From positions 62,001 through 126,000 of the forward strand of contig JABCPU010000063.1 in assembly GCA_016800925.1 (NCBI GenBank): 64,000 bases of DNA. Reading direction: 5' to 3'. The translations under genes and the position numbers were made by a program. Source of the DNA: Suillus spraguei. Its lineage: Eukaryota; Basidiomycota; Agaricomycetes; Boletales; Suillaceae. Within the stretch, counting starts at the first letter, position 1; each line of letters starts with the position of its first letter. Under the pieces are notes generated by a model. That model searched no databases. It saw nothing but the letters and a program-made list of their open reading frames with translations, and was not told where the DNA came from. This document shows positions 1-14,454 of the stretch, one piece after another.

Positions 1-570
1 CAGGGACGGTGCTGTAAGGAGAACGTAACATCGGAAGGAAAATCCAAGTGATGGGAAAAAAAAGAAGCAGTGACGGTACCATAAGAGGCAGGAGCGGTGA
101 CGGTGACGATTACGGGGGCGTAGTCGCGAAAACATATAGATAGTGATGTACTCTATCAAATGAGACATCCAAAACAATATGAAAATGTGTTGAGATATAT
201 ATAATATATAGCCATATAGTGTATAGTTGCGTCGTGGTTGCGTCGTCCTGGCTACCCTAGACAGCCCCGTTAAGATAATTAGGGTGTTTTTCTTCTATCT
301 TAGCTTAGCGTCTCCCTCTATCTATGGTCGTGGTCTGTCATGTTCCTTGACTTGTCTATTGTATGGTATCTTGTTGTATCCCTGACTTGACTCGGTTACT
401 CAGTCATCGTAGTCTGTGGTGTGGCGTTTCTTATCCTTTTCTTTTGCTGTCAGAGTCTTGACTGTCGTATCGCTTATCGTTGTCTTTGTCTGGGGTGATG
501 CATAGGCTGGTGCAAAAACCTTGTTCAGACTTTGCTTGACTTTGCTTGATTTTGCTTGATCTGAGGCGTG

Positions 571-1110
571 GCTTTAGGCGAAAACCTCGTGAGGACTGGG
601 CTTGACTTTGCTTGATTTTTGTTTGATCTGAAGTGTAGCTTTAGGCGAAAACCTGGTCAAGACTGGGCTTGACTTTGCTTGATATTTGCTAGTGGATTGC
701 TTTATTTTTGTTTGATCTGAAGCGTGGCTTTAGGCGAAAACCTCGTCAGGACTGGGCTTGACTTTGCTTGATTTTTGTTTGATATGAAGCATAGCTTTAA
801 GCGAAAACCTCGTCAGGACTGGGCTTGACTCTGCATGATTTTTGCTATTGGATTGCTTGACTTTGCTTTGTTTTGTTTCATCTGAAGCGTGACTTTAGGC
901 GAAAACCTCGTTCAGACTTGGCTTGATTTTGCGTGATGTTTGCTATCGAATGGCTTGATTTTGCTTGATCTCATGCGTAGCTTTAGGCGAAAACCTCGTC
1001 AGGACTGGGCTTGATTCAGCGTGATTTTTGCTATCGAATGGCTGATGTGAGGCGTAGCTTTAGGCGAAAACCTCGTTCAGACTTGGGTTCATTTTGCATG
1101 ATTTTCCTTG
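571..1110. repeat. Seven-copy minisatellite with a conserved GCTTTAGGCGAAAACCT core
   Basis: Seven imperfect direct repeats share the core gctttaggcgaaaacct, starting near 571, 638, 727, 794, 891, 980 and 1057. Spacing is 67, 89, 67, 97, 89 and 77 bases, so two unit lengths roughly alternate. Each core is followed by a T/G-rich filler built from short units such as cttgattttg, and the longer units carry an extra filler block. Bases agg and cct in the core can pair around a cgaaaa loop. The surrounding 250-1640 stretch has the same T/G-rich strand bias. No gene is seen in 1-570. The repeat is directly visible; its function is unknown. Confidence 0.9.
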
Positions 1111-1496
1111 ATTTATCGCTGTTGTATTGCTTGTCTCGCTATCGTAGTCTCTTGTCATGGTATTGCTTGACTTGCTGTGGTGACGTATCGCTTCTGCTTT
1201 TCTTGATTGTCTTCCTAATCGTAGCACTAGTCTGGGGGGCGATGCGTGGGCCGAGGACAGGATCTAGCTTTGACTCGACTTCATTTTGCTGATTTTATCG
1301 CTTCTACTTTCCTTCATCATCTCCCTTGTTCTTAGCTTGTCTCTATGCCGAGACAACGAGACACCAAGACAATACGTTTTCAGCCTAAGCAGCGAGTCAG
1401 CTAACTAAGCTCTAGCTCTAGCTGGTGGGGGTGGTATTGAACCCTAGCTCTAACTGTGGTGGTCGAGGCTGATTGCTTGATTTTTGCTGTTTTATT

Positions 1497-1840
1497 GAAA
1501 AATCATTTTAGCGTACGCGTATGCTACTCGTGACTGTAGATGATGCTCCGTCTGGACTGGGTGTCCAGTTGCGTCTGGCATGTCACGTCTTTCCTTGATT
1601 TTGCTCGATTTTTGCTATTTTTTGTGCTATTTTTTATCTTCTTAGACTAAAAATCATTTTAGCGTACGCGTATGCTACTCGTGACTGTAGATGATGCTCT
1701 GTCTAGCGCTGGTGGACTGGGTGGCTTCTTGCATCTGGCATGTCACGTCTTTCCTTGATTTTGCTTGATTTTTGCTATTTTTAATGCCATTTTTTATCTA
1801 CTTAGACAAAAAATCATCTTAGCATACACGTATGCTAAAG
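1497..1840. repeat. Tandem repeat of about 155 bases, 2.2 copies, with near-palindromic core
   Basis: Direct repeats start at 1497, 1649 and 1808 (periods 152 and 159); the third copy is cut short after about 30 bases. Each begins aaaaatcattttagcg followed by the near-palindrome agcgtacgcgtatgct, then a tract ending in T-rich filler and ttagac. The third copy has three substitutions in its first 30 bases. The arrangement indicates local tandem duplication. No coding sequence is supported here. Confidence 0.85.
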
Positions 1841-1982
1841 TCGCCCCTATTCATCAGTCCCTGGGATCGTGTCGATGAATACTCTTTCCAAGGGTGGCTT
1901 GTTGTCTCTGATACAGTCTAGTTGGTCGTTGGCAGGCTCTGATTGCCTGTGCGCACACTCTGGTTGACTGTGCGCATCGGTG

Positions 1983-2024
1983 CGCATCGATGCGACCTCT
2001 CTGATTGGCTGGCGCATCGATGCG
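1983..2024. other. Pair of perfect 12-base CGCATCGATGCG palindromes
   Basis: The perfect palindrome cgcatcgatgcg occurs at 1983-1994 and again at 2013-2024, inside a run of related gcgcat/tgcgca words between 1948 and 2040. They lie about 310 bases downstream of the Dam1 stop codon, so a promoter role for that gene is unlikely. They could be a protein binding site or a repeat remnant. Confidence 0.6.
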
Positions 2025-2332
2025 ACTGCGCAGGCGCAGGCCGTATAGGGCTGCACCGCCCGGTACATTAACATAGGTACCTGAAGACCCAATCTAATCA
2101 AGGTTTTTACGGTACGGTTTAAACTTCCTTGGATGTAGGTGCACTATCCCAGTCGCAATAAGGAGTGTGAATCTCTTAGTGGCACCGTCCGAGCCTTTGC
2201 ATCGCCCCGCATTGATGGAATCAAATAAATCGTGCACAGTCACTGCAAAAAAGAAAAAGATGACAGAAATCCGAAAGGCGCGAGAACCAGGGTTGTTCAA
2301 CAGAGAGCATCCACACATCACTACATCGGATC

Positions 2333-3483
2333 TCACGATAATCCGGTCCAATGGTAAAGCACTGTGCCCTGTTCAAGGATTAGAAGAATGCATTGTTACT
2401 CGAGTGGTTGTGCCATACAGTGCTGTTTTCCTTTTGGACAATCTTCCGGTTCACTAAAGCAATCAAACATTTGTTGACACGTGCCTGATTGAGATCGGGA
2501 GGTCTGATGATCTCGATAACTGCGTGCAAAGACTTGTGAGCTAATGTATAATGCAACGAAGTAGGACCACCCACGTTTGATACCTCGTCCATCGTTGTCC
2601 ATCATGAATTCTATTACAGATTCCATGTTACGTCGAAGACCCTGGAATATCATATCTATCCTTCAACAGACAGTCGCGCATCATTGGCATTAAATACACG
2701 TGCCGGATCACTGCCCCGAAACTCGAGAGGAAGAGACATTACTATCTTCTCAAGTGAAAGCTGCAAGGACGATCAAAATTCAAGAATGAATTTCCTATGC
2801 ATCAGTACTCACCAATCGTTCCTTTTTCTCCTTCGCAGTGAGCTTTGGTTTAGCCTTCTTCTTGGGAATACCAGTCGATGCGCTCTTCGCGATGCTAGTG
2901 GAAGCATTCCTTGTCGTAGCATTTGTTGTGTACGTCGTTTCCGACTCTTGGTTTTCGGTGAACGTCGTCTTGTCTGCCTCTGAGTCTGGCGGCGGTGGGG
3001 CGGCTGATGCTGCTTTCAGGACAGCTTCTTCAGCCAAACGGGCAATTTCCTCTATAGATATGTCGCATCATTTCGAGCGCATAATAAATTTATTACACGA
3101 CACACCTCTTCGTCGCTTAGCCAGCCGGAACGACGCGTCCGTTGGAGCCTTGCAGATCATCAACAAGAGATCGATCAACACACTCGATCATCGTGAGTGC
3201 CAGGGCTCACCTGTGGCCAGTCCACTGTCAGTGCGTTCATGTCCATGACATATAGCCAGCTTGCGAAGCTCTCATTGAATGTCTTCAGAGAGTTGCTAAG
3301 GTTCCTCAGGCCCTCTACATTGGCCTGCAGCGTCTCAACTTCGTCGATGAGCTCTGCCATTACAGGCTCGATGAAGCCAAGACCATGAGGCGCATCAGGG
3401 TTGTTACCTGATCGCGAGAGAGCAAAGAGAGACCCTTGGGAGACACGTTTAAGAGGTGTTCTATGTGGCGTATGTCCGAGCAT
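2333..3483 (-). CDS. DAM1: DASH/Dam1 complex subunit Dam1
   Basis: Outer-kinetochore protein of the fungal DASH ring, which couples kinetochores to spindle microtubules. Exon 1 (3483-3211) encodes the diagnostic Dam1 core: SLFALSRSGNNPDAPHGLGF, a helix with EVETLQANVEGL, and NESFASWLYVMDMNAL. Six further short exons follow, separated by roughly 45-65 base introns: APTDASFRLAKRR; a Lys/Ala/Thr-rich linker with KKKAKPKLTAKEKKERL; SLPLEFRG; LRRNMESVIEF; and a last part with ARVNKCLIALVNRKIVQKE ending YHWTGLS. I placed the start at ATG 3483 because the residues just upstream (MLGHTPHRTPLKRVSQG) fit the family N-terminus. The predicted protein is about 260 residues, close to other basidiomycete versions and shorter than yeast Dam1. 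Exon joins were read by eye and keep frame throughout. Confidence 0.88.
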
Positions 3484-3729
3484 TGCAGAAGATTCAAGAC
3501 TAGCGCAGTGTGGCACGTGCTTGACGCGTCTCCGTTGATCACGCCATTTTTTATACGAACCACAGCAAGGTGCTGAACAGGCGAAGGAAGGGTTATACAA
3601 CTGAAAGTATGAGTATGTAGATACAAATCATTGGATATGAAATCGAGTTTGATCGATCTGATCCCCAAGATTGCGCACCTCAAATAGCATGCATCCGCAT
3701 TATCGAAAATCAGAAAAATGGTCATTTTA

Positions 3730-6570
<2,841 letters not shown>

Positions 6571-6579
6571 CCACGGGCA

Positions 6580-7172
6580 GTCACGATGGTACGGTACGGG
6601 AAGTTGTCCATAAGCTTATCCAATACCCTGCTGCAGTGCCTCGAATTGCATCATCTGTTTCCCGGCCTATGCTCTTTCCGGCTCAACTCCCTACGACAAT
6701 AGTAAAACATTGAGACTGAAAAGTGCAGTGATTTGCAAAAGCTCTCGGTCTCCGGATAATATAGGCGTATTCACGGGTCTGCTCAAAATCTGGTGAGGCC
6801 TCATGTCTGTAGATGTCACCCAACTTCGAGAGAAGGCCGAGTATCGCCGCTGTATCGTGATCCGCTTGAGCAAGAATTACCTGCATGCATGACTGGTAGC
6901 ACGCCGAAAAATCAAATAATTATGTAACCCGGAACAGGAATCGATTCAAGATATCGCATCATCAGTCGTAAGTAAGGTAATCGTAATCTTCATAACGAAC
7001 AGAGAAGATCAAGTATGATAGGTATCGCAAAAGTCAGGAGGTAGCGCAGAATGTATAATGAAGCAACAAGATATATAGTTCATGAAGATGAATAAGTAAG
7101 GAAATTTTGCATCAATAGAATAGTTCTACCCCAGCGCTTGGAACAGAACACATCCTACAGCGCCGAGTCATC
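6580..7172. other. Spacer upstream of SEC23, no clear gene
   Basis: A minus-strand open frame (6886-6683, 67 codons, beginning MQVILAQADHDTAAILGLL) has protein-like composition but matches nothing I recognise and has no clear splice partners. It could be an upstream exon of the SEC23 transcript or chance. The rest is AT-rich spacer and the 3' flank of the next gene. Confidence 0.4.
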
Positions 7173-9757
7173 TCAAATCTCGGCCCTCATCCGTTCTTGA
7201 AACCACGCTGTAGGCGTGCTCATCAGGTCCTCAGAGCCTGAAGTGACAGTCGTTCTCGTCACTTCCGTATCATCACTCGTCACTGTTGTGCCACCCACAC
7301 TACGGATCGTTGGTTGGGAGAGTGCCGAATGAGTGGAAAACGAGGGCATTGGGCCAAGGATCGACGTGCGGCTGCCTGGCTCCACAAACTGGTCCTCGAA
7401 TTCCTCAGTAGTGTGGATCATATACTGGGAGGGATCTGCGTGTCCAAGCGCGCTCACCGATGGCGAAATAGGACCAAACGGTCGATTAGAGTTTAGCGAT
7501 GCAGAAGAGGTTGCTACGCGTGATTGGGCGGAATTTGCAGAAGGACGAGAGGAATTGGACCCCGAGAGATTGAAAACGCGTGCGAAGGATGTAGGTGCTG
7601 AGCCTGAAGATGAACGTGCAGAGTAGGGGCTTAGGTGCGAACGCATAGAGTGCAAAGACCCTCGCTCAGAGACTAAGGGATTTCCTTGATGAATGACTTG
7701 GGGCTGTATCAACGAATATCGTTAGTTCAAGATTCTCAGCAATGATATCCAAACTCACAGTTCCAAATGGGGTTCTCTGTTCACTTGGGTCTGGTCCTGC
7801 ACTGGCACCGAGGAAGCCACCGGCTAAGTTTCTCCAACCATCACCTGCTCGTGGCGGCTCAGCATCGAGAACATCGATTGTGATACCGGCGCCATTTGAC
7901 GAGCCAGTGATCACGGACAACGAGTCTCTCCATGCATGGCGACTAGACAACGGGACAAGACCTGGCGGCAAAGGTCTCCCGTTCGTCGAAGCGGACGAGA
8001 AAGGTGCTGGTGCTGGTATATCCAAAACATCGATGCCTGTAGGGGACAACGGGCTGGGATTCCTACTACTCGGCAAATCATATGGATCGTCATATGCTGG
8101 GGGTGCCCCACTCCGCATAGGAGGTCCAAAGTCCGTTGCAGGCACTGCACTTCCCCTCTGACTCGCAGGTGTGATGGCTCTGGAAGGAAGGGAAACTGGC
8201 GTGCCCATACGAGAGATTGCATCATGGTACACCGTGTTCCCAGATATTGCGCTCTTAGCACTCACGCTCGACATCGGACGTTCTCCTGCAGGGGTGTAAC
8301 CTACAAGCCTGCGGCCGAGTAAGGATTGGGCTGCCTCTGCGTCTTTATCCGATCCCTTACGCGAGTTTGATCCGCTGCGAGATGACGAGGATCCAAACCA
8401 GCTTTTTCGCAGACGAGAGAAGGAGTTGCGCCAGCTGCCAGGTCCTGCGACAGGCTGGGTATTCGTGGAATCGTCATCTTGCGGGCTGCGGGAACCGAGC
8501 TCCTGGACGCGTACGCGGCGAGCAGTGAAGACTTTTGAGTCCTCCAGGTCACTTGTTGGATAAGAGGCACTGCGGACGGACTTTTCCTTTTCGTTAAGTA
8601 GTGAGCGGTCTGAAGGTTTGCGCGTAGCAGTGCCCTCAAAAGGTGGAGGTGGAAGTAGGGGGGCGATGTGCTCGGGCAGAGAGGGATGACTTGAGCTGTA
8701 CATGCGTGGTGGGGATATGTCGTCCAGCTCTTCCTCATCTTCGATGCGAAGGAGCTCTCCAGGAGGCATGATGTGGCCTAGCATTTCACTGCTGGCGTGG
8801 GCTGGGCCACCGTTACCACTGTATGCCTGTCCAAAGTGTCCTGAGCCAGGCAGGACGACGCCATAGTCTGTCGAAGCCTGGGAGGACCTTGTTCTGTCAG
8901 AACCAGTGCTTCCTACAATGTGGGGTGGGGCGGCACCGGGCGGAAGAGAAGATACTGGCCGTGGACGGCGTTCAGGATCAGTAGCGGTGCTACGACGGAG
9001 GAAAGAATCTGCTTCATCATCACCGCTGTCGCGAGGAGAACCCAAACCAGCTGGACGGTTCTCCTCGTCGCCGGTTGGATCAGGTGTAAGAACATTCCAC
9101 CCTGTCCATATAGGTGTGATAGCTCTGGAGTCTCGTCGACGAGAGTTCCAACGAACGAACCAGATAAAAAGCAGAAGCAAAATGATGAACAAGATGATGG
9201 CACCAATGATGATGCCAATGAGGGCTCCTTTAGATAAGGCAGTTGCGTTCGAAGAATGATTTGATATCGTAGAGGTGGAAGGGGATGAGATGTAGATGAG
9301 GGAGATGTAGATGTAGACTGATAGGATGAAGAAAAAGATGTAGGTGTCGCAAAGGATGTAGGTGTCACAGAGGATGTAGGTGTCGCAGAGGATGTAGGTG
9401 TCGCAGAGGATGATGTTGGGGTGAAGGTGGAGGATGTTGCAGTAGGTAAAGACGTTAGAGAGGAAGTGGAAGCTGCTGGCGAGGTGAGACCACCGTAAGT
9501 CCAAGCGCCGTCACTGCCTAAGGGAATCTGGGAGGTAAGGGCATCAGTATGGTACGCAACATATAGTTATCTTGAAGCGCATTTCTTCGGCCATAGAAAC
9601 GAATGTGCAAACAAGTAAGAAAGGTGCTCACACTTGGACCATAGTAAGTGAGTGGGAGCTGAAGAGTGGTCTCGCTCGTTACAGTTTGCCCTGCGGCATT
9701 TGTGTATACGGTAGTTGACAGTGTCATCCATGACGGTAACTGTTGAGTGGTAGCCAT
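7173..9757 (-). CDS. Ser/Thr-rich single-pass plasma-membrane protein (Mid2/Wsc-sensor-like architecture)
   Basis: Exon 1 starts at ATG 9757 (MATTQQLPSWMTLSTTVY) and joins at YYGPS to an exon beginning IPLGSDGAWTYGG. A Ser/Thr/Pro-rich ectodomain follows, containing the repeat SATPTS encoded by four 18-base units, then one strong transmembrane helix (GALIGIIIGAIILFI, near 9235-9160) flanked by the basic stop-transfer RWNSRRRDSR. The long cytoplasmic tail, over 500 residues, is rich in Ser, Pro and Asp/Glu with many SP/TP sites; a second intron sits near 7690-7760. It ends at 7173 (ERMRAEI). No signal peptide is obvious at the N-terminus. The layout resembles Mid2/Wsc-type stress sensors, but no Wsc cysteine domain is present, so this is by architecture only. 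The Ser/Thr frame and the transmembrane frame differ by one base and no good intron links them. Confidence 0.6.
9340..9420 (-). repeat. 18-base coding minisatellite in the ectodomain (SATPTS unit)
   Basis: Four to five direct copies of an 18-base unit (minus strand: tcctctgcgacacctaca) encode the Ser/Thr-rich hexapeptide SATPTS or close variants. Read one base out of register the same DNA gives ILCDTY repeats that continue in frame into the transmembrane helix. Such tracts expand and contract easily and are typical of O-glycosylated fungal surface proteins. Confidence 0.85.
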
Positions 9758-12700
9758 GAGCTGTACAAGTGTATCGAACCCTCGTTGCGGAGAAGTAGTC
9801 GTAATAAGAGTTAATGAAAGTGACTTTGCACCCTGCTTTTAAATCACAAACGTGTAACACAGGATAGGTCACAAAAGTGCTTACAAAAAGTTTAGATAAA
9901 TTGCAAGAATTATCTTTATAATGAAGTCGTGAGATAACGCAGGTAGAAAGAGTGAACCTAGTGAACACTGGTGGAAAACGCAAGGAAAACGTGTGGTCTA
10001 CTAACAAAAACCAAGTCGCGGTTCATTATCGTCACGTGCGTTGAGCTTATATTCACGTGATTAGTAGATTATCTATATGGACCCACTCCGCGTCCGCCCA
10101 GGTCCACTAATCTGACAAGCGACCAAAGTATTACATTAAACCCTCTCGACTCATGCGTGTGCCCACAAATTATCTGGCCACCAAATACTGTGCGCATCAC
10201 ATGCAGTCACACCTCCGAGTCGTCCTCTTATGTTGCTTCCTCAGCCGTCCCGTTACTAAACTAGCCATCAAATATGATACGTGAAGGATAGCTGATGTGC
10301 TCCCAACTCCAAGTCACCTACTGCACCTTTTTTATAACCCCCACCTGAGAAAAATGCAGTTGGTTGCTAGAGAAGTGCAGGTGTTCACGCCAATACGCGT
10401 TATCATTCAAATTGTCTTATTGTTTAGCTCCAGCGTGATGCTCAAGGGTATCCCTCCCACTGTTCGAAGTGATGATCAAGTACGCCTCCATCATTCCTGA
10501 AGATGTTACCAGATTTCGTCAATGTACTTGGTGGAAGATCTCTGGTGAAGCCCGGTAGAACAGTCCAGGTAAGCCTAACTTGTATCATTTCCTTGTTGTC
10601 TTGAACGTGACATAGCAGTGAAGACGACTCGTGATTTTAATTCACATAACAATTGTTTGATACAGCAACAGGCGAAGGTAACGTCCTCTCCTGATAACAT
10701 GTCAATTCATCTAACGAGGACTCCTGAGAAACCAACTCGATGCGTTTGGGTCTCGTATTCCTCTGGGCAGTTGTAACAGGTTGTGATTTCTACTCCGCAA
10801 TCCTTTGCTCATGCCCTGACGATGGAACTTTTTTCTGGAGTACAACATGCTGTCGTATGTTCTTCCTTACGAGCCTTTTTCGCCAGTATTTCTAGGCGCT
10901 CACTGATTGCTTCAGCTTAATGATATTGCCCTTGAAAACACTTCTCGTCCTCTATCGTACTCAGTTTTCAAATGCAGGTTTGTAGTAAACTGGTTATCCG
11001 TAAGGATATGCATGGCCACTTGACGACAGTATACTATGGATCTGTCCACGCTGCGCCCCGTTTCCCTGTTCCGACGCGCAGGGGTCGTAATGAATTCACT
11101 TCATACTGCGTTTGTAGCCGTGGCCGGGCGATTCCATACATTCCCTACACACCACGAAAGGTTCGTGACCTATCTTCCATTGGTTTCTACTCCTTACCAT
11201 CAACAGTCCCTTCTGCAGCCATCTTTTTCAATCCCGCACCTTGAGTATCACTCAATCAACTATTCTCTTTGCTAACTAATTTTTCTCTCCTCATCAAACC
11301 TATAAGATACTCCCCATATTTCCCAGTATTATTGTTGCAATCCAATACATCGTCTTCATGCGATATGCTGTTGTTCGGATCGTTCACTTTTTTCGTGCAC
11401 TTGTAGTTTGCTTCTTGTGACTTCACTGACTCATTACGTATCGCATTTTCTGGGTTGTGTCGTGATTGCTGGGCGCTGCTGATCCAAGGCCAACATGATT
11501 CCATGTGGCCAGATCAACTGTTCTAGATCTTCCTGCCGGCACCGTTAATGTGGCAGCCGCAGTTCCTCGCATCATGTTCCATTGCTGGGTGGACCGTAGA
11601 CATGCTGTAACCTTGTCTCTGGCAGAGGCCTAACCACGCCGAAGCAGAAAATGAGTCAGTATTCGAAACACAAGGGCTGAGGTATCAGTCCCGTAGCATA
11701 AACTCATCCTCACACGACAAGTACAAATTCATTGGTTGACACGTACACACTGCAGTCTAATCGACCATGACAGCGAATTCGGATTTCGTGTACATCCATT
11801 TTCTCTTCCGAAGTTTCAATATGACTGGAACTTGCGATGGGTGCGCTCATTTCATGTCCCTGGCGCATGTATACTTCCTTTGTCGTTACCTTCGCGCTTT
11901 TTCGATATATATCCGTTGCTACAACAGGTACCCGCAGGGGGGATTACCTATTTCCTTGCAATATCCTGTCAACCTCGTCGTATTCAACCCCTACTGACGA
12001 AGTTAGGAGCGGGCTGACCGAGAGAAATGGTCGCTCGCGCGTCGTCGATAACTTGAAGAATGATTTGTGCGGTACAGTTTACTTTGTGGATATTGGAAAA
12101 GGTGACGAGGATAAGGTACGTGTCGCCGTTCTACAAATGGCTCATGATTCACAGACCTTCCCTTGTCGCTCCCTATTGAAAAGTTTACACTAGTCGGTCA
12201 TTTGACCACCCAGATCCTCAAACTACCCATGACGTAAACGACTTGTAAAATGACTTGTTTTTATGATAACTAATTTCCCTTTCATGTGGATTTTTGCCGG
12301 TATGTGCGAAACTATTGTGATAGCGCTCCAGTGTCCGAACCTCAATGCCCATCTTACATAGATCCCAAACGCATATATGATCTTAAATGACATTGGCTTG
12401 TTGGAATCCGAAGGATCCGAGGAGATAGGTACGAGTGAGAAGAGATAAGAAGAGTGGTCCGAGCGCAAGGCCAGAATGGCCAATAGCGTGTGCCAGCGTG
12501 ACGACGTCGTTACGCTGTGCAATATGCCGTTTGATTTCGTCCCGCTACGAAATATGCCGTTTGATTAGTTTTATTATCGTTGCTATTCCACTCACCTTAT
12601 AGTAGGCGCTCAAGCGCAAAAACATCTCAGTTCTTTTCAAGAGACTGAGATGTAAGTACCTAGTCTCCAGTCGCCGTTTTTGCCCTGGCTAACGAGCGTT

Positions 12701-14454
12701 TTAGTTACCTGTTATCTAGCGCGTCCGCTCCCCGCCTTATCGTCTCATAATCCCAGACGGCTTCCAGCCTCATACTTCATAGGTCATGGGGACCCCCTGG
12801 CTGAGTTCAGATAGTCCCTGCCTGGAGCATACAATCTAGGATGATGTGCCGCTCTCTGCTGTGTTGAACGAGCTGCCGGTTGAGTGGGGTTCTTGAATCT
12901 CAGGCTAACAAGCGCCCACGCGCAATGAACTTAGCACAAGGAGTATGATACCCAGCAGAATGGTGCGCCCGCACCAGATATATTGCATAACTTCCGGTAA
13001 CATATGTCTGTAGTATGTATGAACAGCATCAATCTGCAAGATAGAACAGGAGAGCATACATGACGAAGTAGTGTAGATCAGAAAAGTGATGCGGCACAAC
13101 ACCTCAGGTAATATTTTCTTGTCGCAGTTAAGCTTCTCGTATCAGTGGACGCCCTTCGTGGCCTCTTGTCATTTCCTCCATATCGCCATCTCTCAAAAAC
13201 TCAAATTTCTCGTGTGTCTCAGCTTTTCGTCTGGACTCTCTATCCAGTCCATAAGCATTCTCCTAGTCAGGTTATCCCAATAACCAACATCACAATTCAT
13301 ATTCTGTTCAATGTGTGATTTGTTTCATGTCGCTTCGTGCGCTTCTTGTTTGTTTAGCCTGTTTCGCCGTCACCTTGCTCACTGTAATATCTACTTGGGT
13401 GGGTCGCGATCGCTCCGCTTTTCTGGTCATTTACGTTTCTAGCTTTGAGCATCACAACTTCACGATCCCTTCCATTTCGAAATCTTATTTTGGCATCATT
13501 AGCGTGGTGATTGCAGTCTCTCCCATTGTATTTCATCTTGATTTCTGGCTGCGCCTTCATTCGTTTGGTTATGCCTCGTGCCCCAGTCACCGTGGCTTCA
13601 CCTTGCCTCTGGCTTCTGAACTGGAGTCCTCTTCCCTCGGTACACCCTGTCACCGACCAGGTCTGTCGATCCTAGATTCATTTGTCGTCCCCTCCCAGCC
13701 TTGGGAAGGTCCGTTTGTTGTCCCCTCTCGATGTACTGTCATCTTCAGCCACACCCTGAGATTACCTTTCTCTGGCGAACAAATTCTATTTTTCATCGGT
13801 AATTGAATTATGTCGCAGAGGTTATTCTTTTCTCCATCACTTTCGCACTTCGATAGCAGTGCCCAATGTCCATCTTCGCTTTACTTTGTGCCTTATCGCC
13901 ACACCCGCTGCATCCTGCATTCTATATCTTCGGTTTGGCAATGCAGGATGGATCATTCCCCCCTTTCACTTCGTATTATGTCTATCCTTGACAATTCTGA
14001 TTATAGGGGACGCAACGCCCCTACTTTCCAAGCTGTGATTTCTTCTGCCGCTGTCTTCGGGCCGCATGCACCCATACCCATCTTTGCTTCTGATGCCTCC
14101 ATTAGTCCCCCCTTATTTGAGGCTCGGTCATCACCAACACTGCTTAGGTTTTGTTACGGCCTGAGCTCTATTTGCATCGATTTAAAGCAATGAGCTCGTG
14201 GACTTCATGTGTAGACTGCGCGTGTAACACGACAGTTCTCTTTAACCACTCAGCCGCTTGTGTGCACAGCTCATAAGAATGCTATGCATGCAGTATCTGA
14301 CAATGGCATCCTGCCTAATGCACTGGATCATATCTGACGGGGTCTTTCTGCTAATCAGAACTGAAGGGTCTATCAATTGCGAAATAAAGTTAAATTTATC
14401 ATATGATATTGTAGGCATTACAATCTTGTCGTCTAGTAAATACAAGCACCAAAA
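9758..14454. other. 4.7 kb gene-poor interval
   Basis: I find no conserved protein on either strand. The longest open frames (about 11736-12193, 13315-13806 and 13810-14193, plus) are C/T-rich, lack domain-like sequence and have no convincing splice structure. A 16-base direct repeat aatatgccgtttgatt occurs twice near 12521 and 12551. The interval holds the 5' flanks and 3' flanks of two minus-strand genes and may contain a non-coding transcript, but nothing in the sequence proves that. Confidence 0.5.

Noticed and set aside
7666..9504. A 612-codon minus-strand frame starting with repeated ILCDTY
   Set aside because: Its first 70 residues are the out-of-register reading of the SATPTS repeat; the rest is the real membrane helix and tail, so the start is not a separate gene.
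11736..12193. Overlapping plus-strand open frames of 76-118 codons
   Set aside because: Low-complexity C/T-rich DNA, no domain-like sequence, three frames equally open.
13315..14193. Two adjacent plus-strand open frames of 163 and 127 codons
   Set aside because: Hydrophobic and Ser/Pro-rich composition follows from C/T-rich DNA; no family match and no splice support.
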